Source: Microvirga sp. 3-52 (lineage in GTDB: Bacteria; Pseudomonadota; Alphaproteobacteria; Rhizobiales; Beijerinckiaceae). From it: a stretch of DNA of 61,175 nucleotides. The stretch covers positions 1-61,175 of the forward strand of contig NZ_JAHAMK010000029.1 of the NCBI RefSeq assembly GCF_018383585.1, in the 5' to 3' direction. Within the stretch, counting starts at the first letter, position 1. The number at the start of each line of letters is the position of its first letter. Positions 46,531 to 56,022 of this stretch are shown piece by piece. The notes below the pieces were generated by a model. It was not told the DNA's origin and did not search any database. It worked only from the letters and a program-made list of their open reading frames with translations. A program made the translations under genes and the position numbers.

Positions 46531-46615
46531 TGGTGCGGTCAAGAGGACTCGAACCTCCACGGGTCTCCCCGCTACCACCTCAAGGTAGTGCGTCTACCAA
46601 TTCCGCCATGACCGC
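46531..46615 (-). tRNA. tRNA-Leu (anticodon GAG)
   Basis: Read on the minus strand, the 85-nt gene starts GCGGTCATGGCGGAATTGG and ends with TGACCGCACCA, so the CCA end is encoded. The acceptor stem is GCGGTCA/TGACCGC. The anticodon stem is CTACC/GGTAG around TTGAGGT, with anticodon GAG (complement 46579-46581). The long variable arm (GGGGAGACCC region) and the T-arm GGTTCGAGTCC match tRNA-Leu. GAG reads CUC and CUU codons. Confidence 0.97.
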
Positions 46616-46654
46616 GAACTCGGTTTCAGGACTGGTTTTCCTGAAGAGGTCGCC

Positions 46655-46683
46655 GCTCTAGCAGATCGATTGGGCCGCCGCAA
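46655..46683 (-). promoter_or_regulatory. Candidate promoter of tRNA-Leu
   Basis: On the minus strand TTGCGG (complement 46678-46683) and TAGAGC (complement 46655-46660) are separated by 17 bp. It lies about 40 nt before the tRNA 5' end, a suitable distance for a short precursor leader. Both hexamers are only moderate matches. Confidence 0.35.
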
Positions 46684-46870
46684 CCCCCTCCGTGGAGCTT
46701 GCGGCGATTGAGCTGAGAGAATGCCTCGCTTACCGGTGGCGGTATAGGCGATAAGCGCCTGCAGCGACTATATAAGCGGGAGATTTCAAGAAGAGTGGGC
46801 GACTGGCCCGTCCTCTCCAAGGGGGCGGAGCCCAGTCGCTCTGCTTCCGGCTACATCTTAAGGTGAATCG

Positions 46871-47605
46871 GTGTCGAACCTGCGAGACAGCTTGACCGTT
46901 CAGTTCCAGCCCGAGAGCGGTTCCGCTCCGGTGGAATGGGCCATCACGGATGGTCTTGTGGGCTATGAGGAGGCCGTTGCCTTCATGGAGGCGCGCGCCG
47001 AGGCGATCGCAGCGGGCGAGGCGCGGGAACTGGTGTGGCTGGTGGAGCATCCGCCGCTCTATACGGCGGGGACATCGGCCAAGGCGGCAGATCTGGTGGA
47101 GCCGGATCGCTTCCCGGTTCACCAGACGGGGCGGGGAGGGCAATACACCTATCACGGCCCGGGCCAGCGGGTGGCCTACGTGATGCTCGATCTCAAGCGG
47201 CGGGCTCCCGATCTGCGCCGCTACGTGACGGCCCTGGAGGCCTGGCTCATCGCGACGCTGGATGCTTTCAACATCCGCGGCGAGCGTCGGGAGGACCGGG
47301 TCGGCGTGTGGGTGCGGCGGCCGGACAAGGGCGTGACCGTGGAGGATAAGATCGCAGCCATCGGCATCCGGGTCCGCCGCTGGGCCACCTTCCACGGCAT
47401 CAGCCTCAACGTGGAGCCGGATCTTTCACACTTCTCCGGCATCGTTCCCTGCGGCGTCAGCCAGCACGGGGTCACGAGTCTCGTCGATCTCGGCATTCCC
47501 GTCACGATGCCGGAGGTCGATGCGGCGATGCGGAACGCCTTCGAGGAGATATTCGGGCCGACCGTGCGCGTGGAGATACCGTTGCTCTTGAGCCACGGCG
47601 TCTAG
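46871..47605 (+). CDS. lipB: Lipoyl(octanoyl) transferase LipB
   Basis: LipB transfers the octanoyl group from acyl carrier protein to lipoyl domains of 2-oxoacid dehydrogenases. The 244-aa product, from GTG 46871, has [37 protein letters not shown] (substrate loop) and [17 protein letters not shown] with the catalytic Lys. [19 protein letters not shown] contains the catalytic Cys. The sequence matches the alphaproteobacterial form. It is divergent from tRNA-Leu; LipA is not in the window. Confidence 0.95.
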   Translation: MSNLRDSLTVQFQPESGSAPVEWAITDGLVGYEEAVAFMEARAEAIAAGEARELVWLVEHPPLYTAGTSAKAADLVEPDRFPVHQTGRGGQYTYHGPGQRVAYVMLDLKRRAPDLRRYVTALEAWLIATLDAFNIRGERREDRVGVWVRRPDKGVTVEDKIAAIGIRVRRWATFHGISLNVEPDLSHFSGIVPCGVSQHGVTSLVDLGIPVTMPEVDAAMRNAFEEIFGPTVRVEIPLLLSHGV

Positions 47606-47694
47606 GTTTTTCACAACGGATACGGCAAGGCTTCTCCCCAAGGCCGCTTCATGCTCTAAGCTGGAGCAAACGGCTGATCATTGGCGGAACTTCC

Positions 47695-48072
47695 ATGCAA
47701 CGTGTCCTTCTCGCTTCCCTCGTCGCTCTGGCCGCCTCGGCCTGTGCTTACCGGCCCGAGCCTACGGAACTCGTCAAGATCGTCGATTCGCCGGCGGATG
47801 TGCGGGTCTGCACGCGCCTCGGCGAGGTGAGCCCGGTGACGCCTACGACGCCGGGAACCCACAGGCCCGTGAACGTGGGCTTCGGCGTGACCCTCGGCCG
47901 TTCCACCTTCGGCCACGCCACGGAGGAGATGCTCCAGGCCACCGTCGCGCTCGGCGGCACGCATCTCTACCTGCAGCAGGTCTCCCAGGACTGGTCCCTC
48001 GTGCGCGGCATCGCCTATCGCTGCGGATCGGGCGTCGTGCGCCAGGAAACGGTCATTCGTGCGAAAGGCTGA
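47695..48072 (+). CDS. Small outer-membrane-type lipoprotein (DUF4156-like)
   Basis: The 125-aa product has a lipoprotein signal MQRVLLASLVALAASAC with the lipobox Cys17. The mature part contains VRVCTRLGEVSP, then LGGTHLYLQQVSQDW and RGIAYRC, a pattern of a Cys near LG and a C-terminal GxAYxC resembling DUF4156/RcsF-like lipoproteins. Two mature cysteines could form a disulfide. The family assignment is tentative. It is flanked by lipB and a family-2 repeat. Confidence 0.75.
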   Translation: MQRVLLASLVALAASACAYRPEPTELVKIVDSPADVRVCTRLGEVSPVTPTTPGTHRPVNVGFGVTLGRSTFGHATEEMLQATVALGGTHLYLQQVSQDWSLVRGIAYRCGSGVVRQETVIRAKG

Positions 48073-48116
48073 TGTGACAGTCTGCTGAACCCGGTTGCGC
48101 GGACTCCCTGGTTCCA

Positions 48117-48228
48117 GAGCATCGGCCCCAAAAGTGGACGGCACTTTTGGGATCAATCCGATGCTCCTTTTCTTGATTGGCGCATCGTAGAAAGCGGAAA
48201 ACCGGACCCACTTTTCCGCACGATGCGC
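48117..48228. repeat. CGATGC composite palindrome (family 2, two units)
   Basis: Unit A (48117-48166) has outer arms GAGCATCGG and CCGATGCTC around CCAAAAGTGG and CACTTTTGGG. Unit B (48180-48228) has GCGCATCGT and ACGATGCGC around AGCGGAAAA and TTTTCCGC. A 13-bp AT-rich linker joins them. It fills most of the spacer between the lipoprotein and mccB, so mccB transcription may start inside or after it. Confidence 0.85.
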
Positions 48229-48301
48229 TAGTACTGACGTTTCGGGCCCACGGCTTGCCGCCGCTGAAGGGCCGAAAACCAAGAACAAGGGAGACCGCGC
48301 C

Positions 48302-49909
48302 GTGCCCGTCATCGCCACTTCTGCCGATCTGACATCGGAAGCCGCGCGGGCCAACCGTGCCGCCTGGGCCGACCTTGCCCAGGATCTCCAGGCCAAGCGG
48401 CAGGCTGTGGCGGAAGGCGGACCCGCCAAGGCACGGGAGCGCCATCTGGCCCGCGGCAAGCTCCTGCCCCGCGAGCGGGTGATGCGCCTCCTCGATCCGG
48501 GTGCCCCGTTCCTGGAGCTCGGCTCGCTGGCCGCTCACGGCATGTACGAGGACGCGATCCACGGTGCCGGCATCATCACCGGCATCGGGCGTGTCGAAGG
48601 CCGCGAGGTCATGATCGTCTGCAACGACTCGACGATCAAAGGCGGCACCTATTACCCGATGACGGTGAAGAAGCATCTGCGCGCCCAGGAAGTGGCGCGC
48701 GAGAACCGTCTGCCGTGCATCTATCTCGTCGATTCCGGCGGCGCGAACCTTCCGCATCAGACGGAGGTGTTCCCTGACCGGGAGCATTTCGGGCGCATCT
48801 TCTACAACCAGGCGACCCTGTCCTCATTGCGGATTCCACAGATCGCCTGCGTCATGGGCTCGTGCACGGCTGGCGGCGCCTATGTGCCGGCCATGTCGGA
48901 CGAAACGATCATCGTGCGCCGCCAGGGCACGATCTTCCTCGGCGGACCGCCCCTGGTGAAGGCGGCGACCGGAGAGGTGGTTTCAGCCGAGGATCTCGGC
49001 GGCGCGGACGTGCATGCCCGCCTCTCCGGCGTGGCGGATCATTACGCCACCGACGACGTGCATGCGCTCGCCATCGCGCGCCGCATCGTCGGCACCCTGA
49101 ACACGCGCAAGAGCATCGATATCGACATCGCCGATCCGGCGGAGCCAAAATATGCGATTCAAGATCTCGACGCGATCGTGCCCACCGACCTCAAGAAGCA
49201 GTACGACATCCGCGAGGTGATCGCACGCCTGGTCGACGGGTCCGAGTTCGACGAGTTCAAGCGCCTTTACGGCACGACCCTCGTCACGGGCTTCGCCCGG
49301 ATCTGGGGCATGCCGGTCGGCATCATCGCCAACAACGGCATCCTGTTCTCGGAGAGCGCGCAGAAGGGTGCGCATTTCATCGAGCTGTGCTGCCAGCGGC
49401 GGATCCCGCTGCTCTTCCTTCAGAACATCTCCGGCTTCATGGTCGGACGTCAGTACGAGGCGGGTGGGATCGCCAAGGATGGCGCGAAGCTCGTGACGGC
49501 GGTGGCCTGCGCCCAGGTGCCGAAGATCACGCTCCTGGTCGGCGGCTCGTTCGGGGCCGGCAATTACGGCATGTGCGGCCGCGCCTATTCTCCGCGTTTC
49601 CTCTTCACCTGGCCGAACTCCCGCATCTCGGTGATGGGCGGCGAGCAGGCGGCGAGCGTGCTCGCCACCGTGCGGCGCGACAACATCGAAGCCGAGGGCA
49701 AAGCGTGGAGCACCGAGGAGGAAGAATCCTTCAAGGCGCCGATCCGCGACAGGTACGAGCAGGAGGGCTCACCCTACTACGCCACCGCGCGCCTCTGGGA
49801 CGACGGCATCATCCTGCCCTCGGAGACACGCCGCGTGCTGGCACTCGCCTTCTCCGCCGCCCTGAACGCGCCCGTTCCGGAGACGAAGTTCGGCGTTTTC
49901 AGGATGTAG
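48302..49909 (+). CDS. mccB: Methylcrotonyl-CoA carboxylase beta subunit
   Basis: This carboxyltransferase acts on 3-methylcrotonyl-CoA in leucine breakdown. The 535-aa product from GTG 48302 has [60 protein letters not shown] and [21 protein letters not shown]-lobe motifs are [19 protein letters not shown] and [16 protein letters not shown]. The [12 protein letters not shown] and NYGMCGRAY segments favour MCC over PCC. No biotin-bearing alpha subunit is adjacent; ivd is 4.6 kb away on the opposite strand. Confidence 0.92.
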   Translation: MPVIATSADLTSEAARANRAAWADLAQDLQAKRQAVAEGGPAKARERHLARGKLLPRERVMRLLDPGAPFLELGSLAAHGMYEDAIHGAGIITGIGRVEGREVMIVCNDSTIKGGTYYPMTVKKHLRAQEVARENRLPCIYLVDSGGANLPHQTEVFPDREHFGRIFYNQATLSSLRIPQIACVMGSCTAGGAYVPAMSDETIIVRRQGTIFLGGPPLVKAATGEVVSAEDLGGADVHARLSGVADHYATDDVHALAIARRIVGTLNTRKSIDIDIADPAEPKYAIQDLDAIVPTDLKKQYDIREVIARLVDGSEFDEFKRLYGTTLVTGFARIWGMPVGIIANNGILFSESAQKGAHFIELCCQRRIPLLFLQNISGFMVGRQYEAGGIAKDGAKLVTAVACAQVPKITLLVGGSFGAGNYGMCGRAYSPRFLFTWPNSRISVMGGEQAASVLATVRRDNIEAEGKAWSTEEEESFKAPIRDRYEQEGSPYYATARLWDDGIILPSETRRVLALAFSAALNAPVPETKFGVFRM

Positions 49910-49964
49910 TAAGACTGGCTCTTGGAGCCGTGGAACCAGAGTGCCCCGAAGACGATTTCAGGGC

Positions 49965-50795
49965 ATGTCCCAGGAAGGGTCTGACCGCTATCGTCGCGCC
50001 TATGCCGGGCAGATCGCCCGGCTGGCGGATATTCGCGACGGACGCATCGAGCAAGCCTTTGCGGCCGTCCCGCGCGAAGCCTTTCTTCCGCCGCCGCCCT
50101 GGACCATCATCAGCATGGGCGTCGCCATGCGGACCCCTGAGCTTGCCGAGATCTACAACAACGTCCTCGTCGCCATCGATCCCGAGCGCGGCATCAACAA
50201 CGGCGAGCCTGCACTCCATGCCGCCTGGATCGATGCCGTCCGCCCGCAGCCCGGAGAGACCGTGATTCATGTGGGGGCGGGCACGGGGTACTACACAGCC
50301 ATCCTGGCAATGCTGGTTCAGCCGAACGGGCGTGTCGGGGCCTTCGAGTACGAGACGGATCTGGCCGCTCAGGCGGCGCAGAACCTAACCGCCTATCCTA
50401 ATGTGACCGTTCATGCTGCTTCCGCTTTCGGTCGGGTCCTGCCGAATGCCGACATCGTTTACGTCAATGCGGGCGTCGTTGCACCTGACGTGCAATGGCT
50501 GCGGGCGCTCAATCCAGGAGGGCGGCTGATATTCCCGTGGCAGCCGCACAAAGGCTGGGGACCGGCACTTCTGGTGGCACGGCGGGCAGGAGGGTTCGGC
50601 GCGCAGTCGCTGATGACCGTCGGGTTCATCTCCTGCAGCGGCACAAAGGAGCGAATCTCTGTCGGCCGCCTGCCGACGGAAGCCGATCTTTCCGCCGTTC
50701 GTTCCATCTGGATCAGGGACGACCGCTCTCCTGATTCCACTGCCGTCGCGGTCTACGACGACGTCTGGTTCTCGTCCGAAGAAATCGCCGCCTGA
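49965..50795 (+). CDS. Protein-L-isoaspartate methyltransferase-like SAM methyltransferase
   Basis: The 276-aa product starts MSQEGSDRYRRAYAGQIARL. PCMT-type features are REAFLPPPPWTI near the N-terminus, then PGETVIHVGAGTGYYTAILA (SAM motif I), VGAFEYETDLAAQAAQNL and ADIVYVNAGVVAPDVQWLRA. Canonical PCMT repairs isoaspartate, but the LPPPPW and NNGEPALHAAW stretches differ from the usual DRPLPIGYGQTISQP region, so the substrate may be different. mccB lies 55 bp upstream. Confidence 0.8.
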   Translation: MSQEGSDRYRRAYAGQIARLADIRDGRIEQAFAAVPREAFLPPPPWTIISMGVAMRTPELAEIYNNVLVAIDPERGINNGEPALHAAWIDAVRPQPGETVIHVGAGTGYYTAILAMLVQPNGRVGAFEYETDLAAQAAQNLTAYPNVTVHAASAFGRVLPNADIVYVNAGVVAPDVQWLRALNPGGRLIFPWQPHKGWGPALLVARRAGGFGAQSLMTVGFISCSGTKERISVGRLPTEADLSAVRSIWIRDDRSPDSTAVAVYDDVWFSSEEIAA

Positions 50796-51152
50796 AAGAG
50801 CGTGATCGGACGCAGGCATCCCTTCGACTAGGGCCGGAGGCCTCAAGATCAAGCGGAATCCTGTCCCAAAAATGTTGCGGTGAAGCAACACCCTCAAACC
50901 TTCAACATCTTGCCCCTCTTGGCCCAAGCTCCGCCGCGATGCCGCCATAAACGAAGCGCTACTCGTGATGCAGGTTAAAGTGCTTCAAAACCAAAGCTTT
51001 ACGGCACGGAACCCGGGGCAGAACCTGGATTAAGGCTGTTGGGTGATCCTTCGTAAGGATCGTTGCGTCGGTGGCGTGGCACATGGCAGATCACGGGAGT
51101 TCCAAAGGGCTTGGATCTCCTTGTGGAAACCGGGTGGAAAAGAGTTCGGACC
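50796..51152. other. Intergenic leader region of ilvD
   Basis: This 357-bp spacer contains hairpins GTTGC/GCAAC (about 50876-50891) and GATCCTT/AAGGATC (51045-51061, 3-nt loop). No leader peptide rich in Ile, Val or Leu codons, T-box or riboswitch could be recognised, so classical attenuation is not evident. The promoter of ilvD probably lies here. The ilvD frame stays open upstream to 51063 without family similarity. Confidence 0.4.
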
Positions 51153-52883
51153 ATGGATGCGCGGTTGATCGACAAGTCGAAGCTGCCGAGCCGTCACGTG
51201 ACGGAGGGGCCCGCTCGCGCGCCGCATCGCTCCTATCTTTATGCCATGGGATTGACCAAGGAGCAGATCGCCCAACCGCTCGTCGGTGTCGCCACCTGCT
51301 GGAACGAGGCCGCTCCCTGCAACATCTCCCTCATGCGCCAGGCCCAGGCCGTGAAGAAGGGCGTGGCCGCCGCAAGCGGAACCCCGCGCGAGTTCTGCAC
51401 CATCACGGTGACCGACGGCATCGCCATGGGCCACCAGGGCATGAAAGCATCGCTCCCGTCCCGTGAGGTGATCGCAGATTCGGTCGAGCTGACCATACGC
51501 GGCCATTCCTACGATGCGCTCGTCGGCATGGCCGGCTGTGACAAGTCCCTCCCGGGCATGATGATGGCGATGGTGCGCCTCAACGTGCCGTCGATCTTCA
51601 TCTATGGCGGTTCAATTCTTCCAGGCTCCTTCCGCGGTCGCCAGGTGACCGTGCAGGATCTCTTCGAGGCAGTCGGCAAGTACTCGGTCGGCGAGATGTC
51701 GGACGAGGATCTGACCGAACTCGAGCAGGTCGCCTGTCCATCCGCCGGCGCATGCGGGGCGCAGTTCACCGCCAACACCATGGCGACCGTCTCGGAGGCG
51801 ATCGGCCTCGCCCTGCCGTATTCGGCGGGTGCTCCGGCGCCTTACGAGATCCGCGACAGGTTCTGTGCCGCTGCCGGTGAGCAGATCATGGACCTGATCG
51901 CCAAAAACATCCGTCCGCGCGATATCGTGACCCGCAGATCCTTGGAGAACGCCGCCACCGTGGTAGCGGCTTCCGGCGGCTCGACCAATGCGGCTTTGCA
52001 CCTTCCGGCCATCGCGCACGAGGCGGGAATCAAGTTCGACCTGTTCGATGTTGCCGAGATCTTCAAGCGCACGCCGTACATCGCGGACCTGAAGCCCGGC
52101 GGGCGTTATGTCGCCAAGGACCTGTTCGAGGTCGGCGGCATTCCACTGCTCATGAAGACGCTCCTCGATCACGGCTACATGCACGGCGACTGCATGACCG
52201 TGACCGGCCGCACCATGGCCGAGAACCTCGCTTCCGTGAAATGGAACGATGACCAGGACGTGGTCTACCCGGCCGACAGGCCGATCACGCCCACCGGCGG
52301 GGTCGTCGGGCTGAAGGGCAATCTCGCTCCGGAAGGAGCCATCGTGAAGGTGGCCGGCATGGCGAGCGACAAGCAGGTGTTCCGGGGCCCGGCCCGCTGC
52401 TTCGACGGCGAGGAGGCCTGCTTCGAGGCCGTCTCCACGCGCCAGTACAAGGAAGGCGAGGTCCTGGTGATCCGCTACGAGGGGCCGCGCGGCGGTCCCG
52501 GCATGCGCGAGATGCTCTCCACGACGGCGGCGCTCTACGGGCAGGGCATGGGCGACAAGGTCGCTCTCATCACCGACGGGCGCTTCTCGGGCGCGACCCG
52601 CGGCTTCTGCATCGGCCATGTGGGGCCGGAAGCGGCGGTGGGCGGCCCCATCGGCCTGATCGAGGACGGGGACATCATCGCGATCGATGCCGTCAACGGC
52701 ACCATCGACGTGGAGCTCTCGGGCGAAGAACTGGCAAGGCGCCGCGCCGAGTGGGAGCCGCGGGAGACGAGCGCCACCTCGGGCTATCTCTGGAAATACG
52801 CACAAACCGTGGGTCCTGCGCGGGATGGGGCTGTCACCCATCCGGGCGGAGCCGCAGAAAAAGAAACCTATGCGGACGTTTAA
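51153..52883 (+). CDS. ilvD: Dihydroxy-acid dehydratase
   Basis: IlvD dehydrates dihydroxy-acids in the isoleucine and valine pathway using an iron-sulfur cluster. I start at ATG 51153 ([20 protein letters not shown]), giving 576 aa. Cluster ligands are in [24 protein letters not shown] and [11 protein letters not shown]. The catalytic region [19 protein letters not shown] and the C-terminal [20 protein letters not shown] are present. The three-Cys pattern suits the oxygen-tolerant [2Fe-2S] type. The last 14 bp overlap the start of the ExoR-like gene. Confidence 0.94.
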   Translation: MDARLIDKSKLPSRHVTEGPARAPHRSYLYAMGLTKEQIAQPLVGVATCWNEAAPCNISLMRQAQAVKKGVAAASGTPREFCTITVTDGIAMGHQGMKASLPSREVIADSVELTIRGHSYDALVGMAGCDKSLPGMMMAMVRLNVPSIFIYGGSILPGSFRGRQVTVQDLFEAVGKYSVGEMSDEDLTELEQVACPSAGACGAQFTANTMATVSEAIGLALPYSAGAPAPYEIRDRFCAAAGEQIMDLIAKNIRPRDIVTRRSLENAATVVAASGGSTNAALHLPAIAHEAGIKFDLFDVAEIFKRTPYIADLKPGGRYVAKDLFEVGGIPLLMKTLLDHGYMHGDCMTVTGRTMAENLASVKWNDDQDVVYPADRPITPTGGVVGLKGNLAPEGAIVKVAGMASDKQVFRGPARCFDGEEACFEAVSTRQYKEGEVLVIRYEGPRGGPGMREMLSTTAALYGQGMGDKVALITDGRFSGATRGFCIGHVGPEAAVGGPIGLIEDGDIIAIDAVNGTIDVELSGEELARRRAEWEPRETSATSGYLWKYAQTVGPARDGAVTHPGGAAEKETYADV

Positions 52884-53712
52884 ACTCATTGCAGCCACGT
52901 TGTGGGTGGCCACCTTCGGCGCCGGTGCGGCCTATGCACTCGATGCCGCACCGCGTCCGCAACCGCTGACGCCTGCTCTTGCTCCAGCTCTTGCACCGCC
53001 CATCAAGTACGGTTCAGCGCGCGATGCCCTGCGCAGCGGCATGCGCGACTACTATGCGGGCGATAAGATCGGGGCGGTGCACGCGCTCGAATATGCGGCG
53101 GGCCAAGGGCATTCGCTCGCGCTTTGGAAGCTTGGGCGCATGTATGCGGACGGCGACGGCGTCGAGCACGACGACCTGAAGGCCTTCGAGTATTTCTCCC
53201 GGCTCGCCGACCAGCATGCGGACGAAAGCCCCGATTCCCCGAACTCGGCGGTCGTCTCCAGCGCCTTCGTGGCGCTCGGCACCTATTTCCTGGATGGCAT
53301 CAAGGACACCTATGTGGCCGCCAATCCGGGGCGCGCCGTCGAGATGTTCAGCTACGCGGCTTCCTACTTCAGCGACTCCAACGCGCAGTACAACCTCGCC
53401 CGTCTCTATCTCGAGGGAACCGGTGTCCATAAGGACGCCCGGCACGCGGCGCGCTGGTTCAACCTGGCGGCCGAGAAGGGACACACCGCCTCGCAGGCGC
53501 TCCTGGGGCATCTCTTAATGACGGGGCAGGGCGTTCCGCGACAGCGGTCCAAGGGGCTCATGTGGCTGACCCTCGCGCGCGAGGCCTCGACCGACGCGGC
53601 CAAGGATCAATGGATCGTATCGCTCTACGATCAGGCTTTCGCAGCGGCAGACGAGAGCGACCGCAAGCTCGCGCTCGCCCTCCTGGAGCAGTACATCCAG
53701 TCGCGCCGGTAA
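52870..53712 (+). CDS. exoR: ExoR-like periplasmic Sel1-repeat protein
   Basis: The 280-aa product has a Sec signal [20 protein letters not shown], then [20 protein letters not shown] and Sel1 repeats ([60 protein letters not shown]). The order and length match ExoR, the periplasmic inhibitor of the ExoS-ChvI two-component system controlling exopolysaccharide and motility in rhizobia. ExoS and ChvI are not in the window. The start overlaps the ilvD stop by 14 bp, an unusual pairing; it has no strong own ribosome binding site. Confidence 0.82.
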   Translation: MRTFKLIAATLWVATFGAGAAYALDAAPRPQPLTPALAPALAPPIKYGSARDALRSGMRDYYAGDKIGAVHALEYAAGQGHSLALWKLGRMYADGDGVEHDDLKAFEYFSRLADQHADESPDSPNSAVVSSAFVALGTYFLDGIKDTYVAANPGRAVEMFSYAASYFSDSNAQYNLARLYLEGTGVHKDARHAARWFNLAAEKGHTASQALLGHLLMTGQGVPRQRSKGLMWLTLAREASTDAAKDQWIVSLYDQAFAAADESDRKLALALLEQYIQSRR

Positions 53713-53738
53713 AGCGCCGGCTGCCTGGCACTCCCCAC

Positions 53739-53816
53739 GTCGTCACCGGCCTTGTGCCGGTGATCCCGGTTGGAAAAGCACTGCGCTTCAGGGTGCCGGG
53801 GACAGCCCTGACGTCC
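53739..53816. repeat. CCGG bipartite palindrome, degenerate copy (family 1)
   Basis: The left half CGTCACCGGCCTTGTGCCGG followed by TGATCCCGGTT is intact. The right half (GGTGCCGGGGACAGCCCTGA then CGTCC) has drifted and no longer forms a full hairpin. It lies between the ExoR-like gene and the convergent xthA gene. Confidence 0.75.
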
Positions 53817-53853
53817 AGTGTTTGTCTACGGTGCTCCCAAAGGCCAAGGGCAA

Positions 53854-54639
53854 TCAGTCAATATCGAGATCCACCATCACCGGCACATGATCGGACGGCT
53901 TGTCCCAGCCGCGCACTTCCTTGCGGATCGACGCGGTCCTGAGCTTGTCCTGGGCCTGGGACGAGAGGAGCAGGTGATCAATGCGGATGCCGTTGTTCCG
54001 CTGGAAGGCGCCCGCCTGATAATCCCAGAACGAGTAGAGCCCCGGCTGATCGCTGCAGGCGCGCACCGCGTCGAGGAAGCCGAGATTGAGAAGTTCCCGG
54101 AACCTGGCCCGGCTCTCCGGCTGAAACAGGGCGTCATTGGTCCAGGCCGCCGGGTCGAGGGCATCCTTGGGCTCGGGGATGACATTGTAGTCGCCGCACA
54201 GGACCAGAGGCTCCTCGAGCACGAGAAGGCTCTTGGCATGGGCCCGAAGGCGGTCCATCCAGGCGAGCTTGTAGTCGAATTTGGGTGTTCCGATAGGGTT
54301 GCCGTTCGGCAGATAGATGGAAGCCACCCGCACGGCGCCGGTGGAGGTTGATATCACGCCCTCCAGATAGCGCGCCTGCTCATCGCTCTCGTCCCCCGGA
54401 AGCCCGCGGCGCACGTCCTCGAGCGGACGCTTGGACAGGATCGCGACGCCGTTATAAGCCTTCTGGCCATGGGTGACGACGTTGTAGCCGAGCGCCTCGA
54501 CCTCCGCACGGGGGAAGGCCTCGTCCACGCATTTCAGCTCCTGGAGGCAGATCACATCCGGATCGGCGCTCTTCGCGAACGTGGCGAGGTGGTCCAGCCT
54601 CTGCTTGATGGAGTTTACATTCCACGTCGCAATTCGCAT
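53854..54639 (-). CDS. xthA: Exodeoxyribonuclease III / AP endonuclease
   Basis: XthA cuts DNA 5' of abasic sites in base excision repair. The 261-aa product starts opposite 54637-54639 (MRIATWNVNSIKQRLDHLAT). It has the metal-dependent endonuclease-exonuclease-phosphatase motifs WNVNSI, VICLQELKCVDE (Glu metal ligand), GYNVVTHGQKAYNGVAILSK, LCGDYNVIPEPKD and the C-terminal RIDHLLLSS with PSDHVPVMVDLDID (Asp-His). Sequence is of the Mth212/ExoA-like class. The open frame upstream of the start has no similarity. Confidence 0.94.
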   Translation of the reverse strand: MRIATWNVNSIKQRLDHLATFAKSADPDVICLQELKCVDEAFPRAEVEALGYNVVTHGQKAYNGVAILSKRPLEDVRRGLPGDESDEQARYLEGVISTSTGAVRVASIYLPNGNPIGTPKFDYKLAWMDRLRAHAKSLLVLEEPLVLCGDYNVIPEPKDALDPAAWTNDALFQPESRARFRELLNLGFLDAVRACSDQPGLYSFWDYQAGAFQRNNGIRIDHLLLSSQAQDKLRTASIRKEVRGWDKPSDHVPVMVDLDID

Positions 54640-54734
54640 CCCGGCACTCTCGTTTTTCCGTCCTCTATGCTTCATCGGATGTTCGTCCTCGGCTGGCAAG
54701 CTGGAAGTCGTCACCATCCCCACGGTTGCGCCCC

Positions 54735-55427
54735 ATGCCCGAATCCTGGTTCACACCTGTCGACAGCTACTGCGAACGCCTGGGACCTGGTTTCTGGGCG
54801 GAGCCGCTGAATGCCGCGACCAACGCCGCGTTCATCGCGGCGGCCCTCTTTGCCCTTGTGCTCTGGCGGCGGGCGGGAGCCAGGGACTGGCCGGCTCTCT
54901 GGCTGATCGCCGTCACCTTCCTCGTCGGAACGGGCAGCTTCCTGTTTCACACCTTCGCCAACCGATGGTCGTTCCTGGCGGACGTGCTGCCTATCGCGGT
55001 CTTCATCTACAGCTATTTCCTGCTCGCCATGCGCCGGTATCTCGGCCTCGGGCCGGGGCCCGCCATTTCCGTGACGGTGCTGTTTGCCGCCTTCAACATG
55101 TCCTTCAGCCCTCTCTGGCTCGGCATTCTTCCCGGCGTGACCCTGAATGGATCGGTCGGGTATATCCCGGCGGCCTTGGCGCTGTTTGTGGTCGGGATCC
55201 TCTGTTGGGTTTCAGGCGTGAGGGAGGCGGGCAGGGCGCTTCTGACGGCGGCATGCGTGTTTGCCCTGTCGCTGCTTTTCCGCTCAATGGACGACACGGT
55301 CTGCGCGAGAATGCCTGCAGGAACTCATTTTCTGTGGCATCTGCTCAATGCGCTGGTGCTCGGCCTTCTCATGAAGGCCGCCATCCTCCATTCATCCCGG
55401 AAGAACCCCATCCATGTCCAAGGTTGA
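54735..55427 (+). CDS. Ceramidase-family (CREST) integral membrane protein
   Basis: The 230-aa protein, from ATG 54735, has seven hydrophobic segments. It shows the alkaline ceramidase/CREST motifs SYCERLGPGFWAEPLNAATN (Glu-Asn region), GTGSFLFHTFANRWSFLADV (zinc-ligand His and Asp) and a C-terminal THFLWHLLNALVLGLLM (paired His). Eukaryotic relatives hydrolyse ceramide amide bonds. In bacteria the substrate is unknown but may be an acylated amino lipid or sphingolipid. It overlaps the DHFR-like gene by 14 bp. An in-frame TTG at 54726 is an alternative start. Confidence 0.85.
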   Translation: MPESWFTPVDSYCERLGPGFWAEPLNAATNAAFIAAALFALVLWRRAGARDWPALWLIAVTFLVGTGSFLFHTFANRWSFLADVLPIAVFIYSYFLLAMRRYLGLGPGPAISVTVLFAAFNMSFSPLWLGILPGVTLNGSVGYIPAALALFVVGILCWVSGVREAGRALLTAACVFALSLLFRSMDDTVCARMPAGTHFLWHLLNALVLGLLMKAAILHSSRKNPIHVQG

Positions 55428-55977
55428 AATTCACGGTTACGCCATCGTCTCCGACAACGACTGCATTGCCGATGCCTCAGGCAGGACCCCCGAAGTGCTC
55501 CGCAACGATGCCGATTGGGCCTACTTTCACGCCGAACTCAACAAGTCGGCCGTGACGGTGCTCGGCCGCGCGGGACACGAGGCCAATCCGAATCCCAAGG
55601 GCCGCCTGCGGATGATCCTGTCCTCGTCTTCGACCGGTCTGGAGCGGCGCACGGATGGCTGGTGGTGGAATCCTGAAGATCTGCCCTGGGCCGAAGCGAT
55701 CCGGGTTGTGCTGCCGGCGGGCGGGCGCGTGGCCGTGCCCGGCGGCCGCCGCGTTTTCGATCTCTTTCTCGCCGTTGGCTATGAGGCGTTTCACCTGACC
55801 CGTGCGGAGGGAACGTTCGTCTCGAATGGCGTTCCCGTCTTCTCGGACTGCAATGACGATACGAGAGCTGAAGCGGTTCTTTCGGCCCATGGGTTGAGGC
55901 CGGGGTCCCGCCGGATCCTCGATCCGAAAGGTCCGGTGAGCCTGACAATTTGGCGGAACGGTCACCAAGACTCGTGA
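55414..55977 (+). CDS. DHFR/RibD-like dehydrogenase fold protein
   Basis: The 187-aa product begins MSKVEIHGYAIVSDNDCIAD, like dihydrofolate reductase (IVSDND). It has WAYFHAELNKSAVTVLGRAG, RLRMILSSS, VPGGRRVFDLFLAVGYEAFH and a C-terminal SLTIWRNGH strand. The GGxxVFD-LF portion corresponds to the NADPH-binding half of the RibD C-terminal fold, so a pyrimidine- or pterin-like reductase is possible. Canonical DHFR active-site residues are not evident. It begins 14 bp inside the ceramidase-like gene, implying co-translation. Confidence 0.75.
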   Translation: MSKVEIHGYAIVSDNDCIADASGRTPEVLRNDADWAYFHAELNKSAVTVLGRAGHEANPNPKGRLRMILSSSSTGLERRTDGWWWNPEDLPWAEAIRVVLPAGGRVAVPGGRRVFDLFLAVGYEAFHLTRAEGTFVSNGVPVFSDCNDDTRAEAVLSAHGLRPGSRRILDPKGPVSLTIWRNGHQDS

Positions 55978-56022
55978 GTTTGCTTGGAGTTGACGTGCAA
56001 CGCGACCCGAAGGGAGGAGCCG

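Noticed and set aside
43487..46588. A very long open frame antisense to ivd, the GH25 gene and mgtE
   Set aside because: High-GC codon usage leaves complementary frames free of stops. Each opposite-strand gene has clear family motifs, while this frame has none and crosses gene boundaries.
50796..51152. Amino-acid attenuator or T-box before ilvD
   Set aside because: No leader peptide with Ile, Val or Leu runs and no T-box core sequence could be read; only a short hairpin is present.
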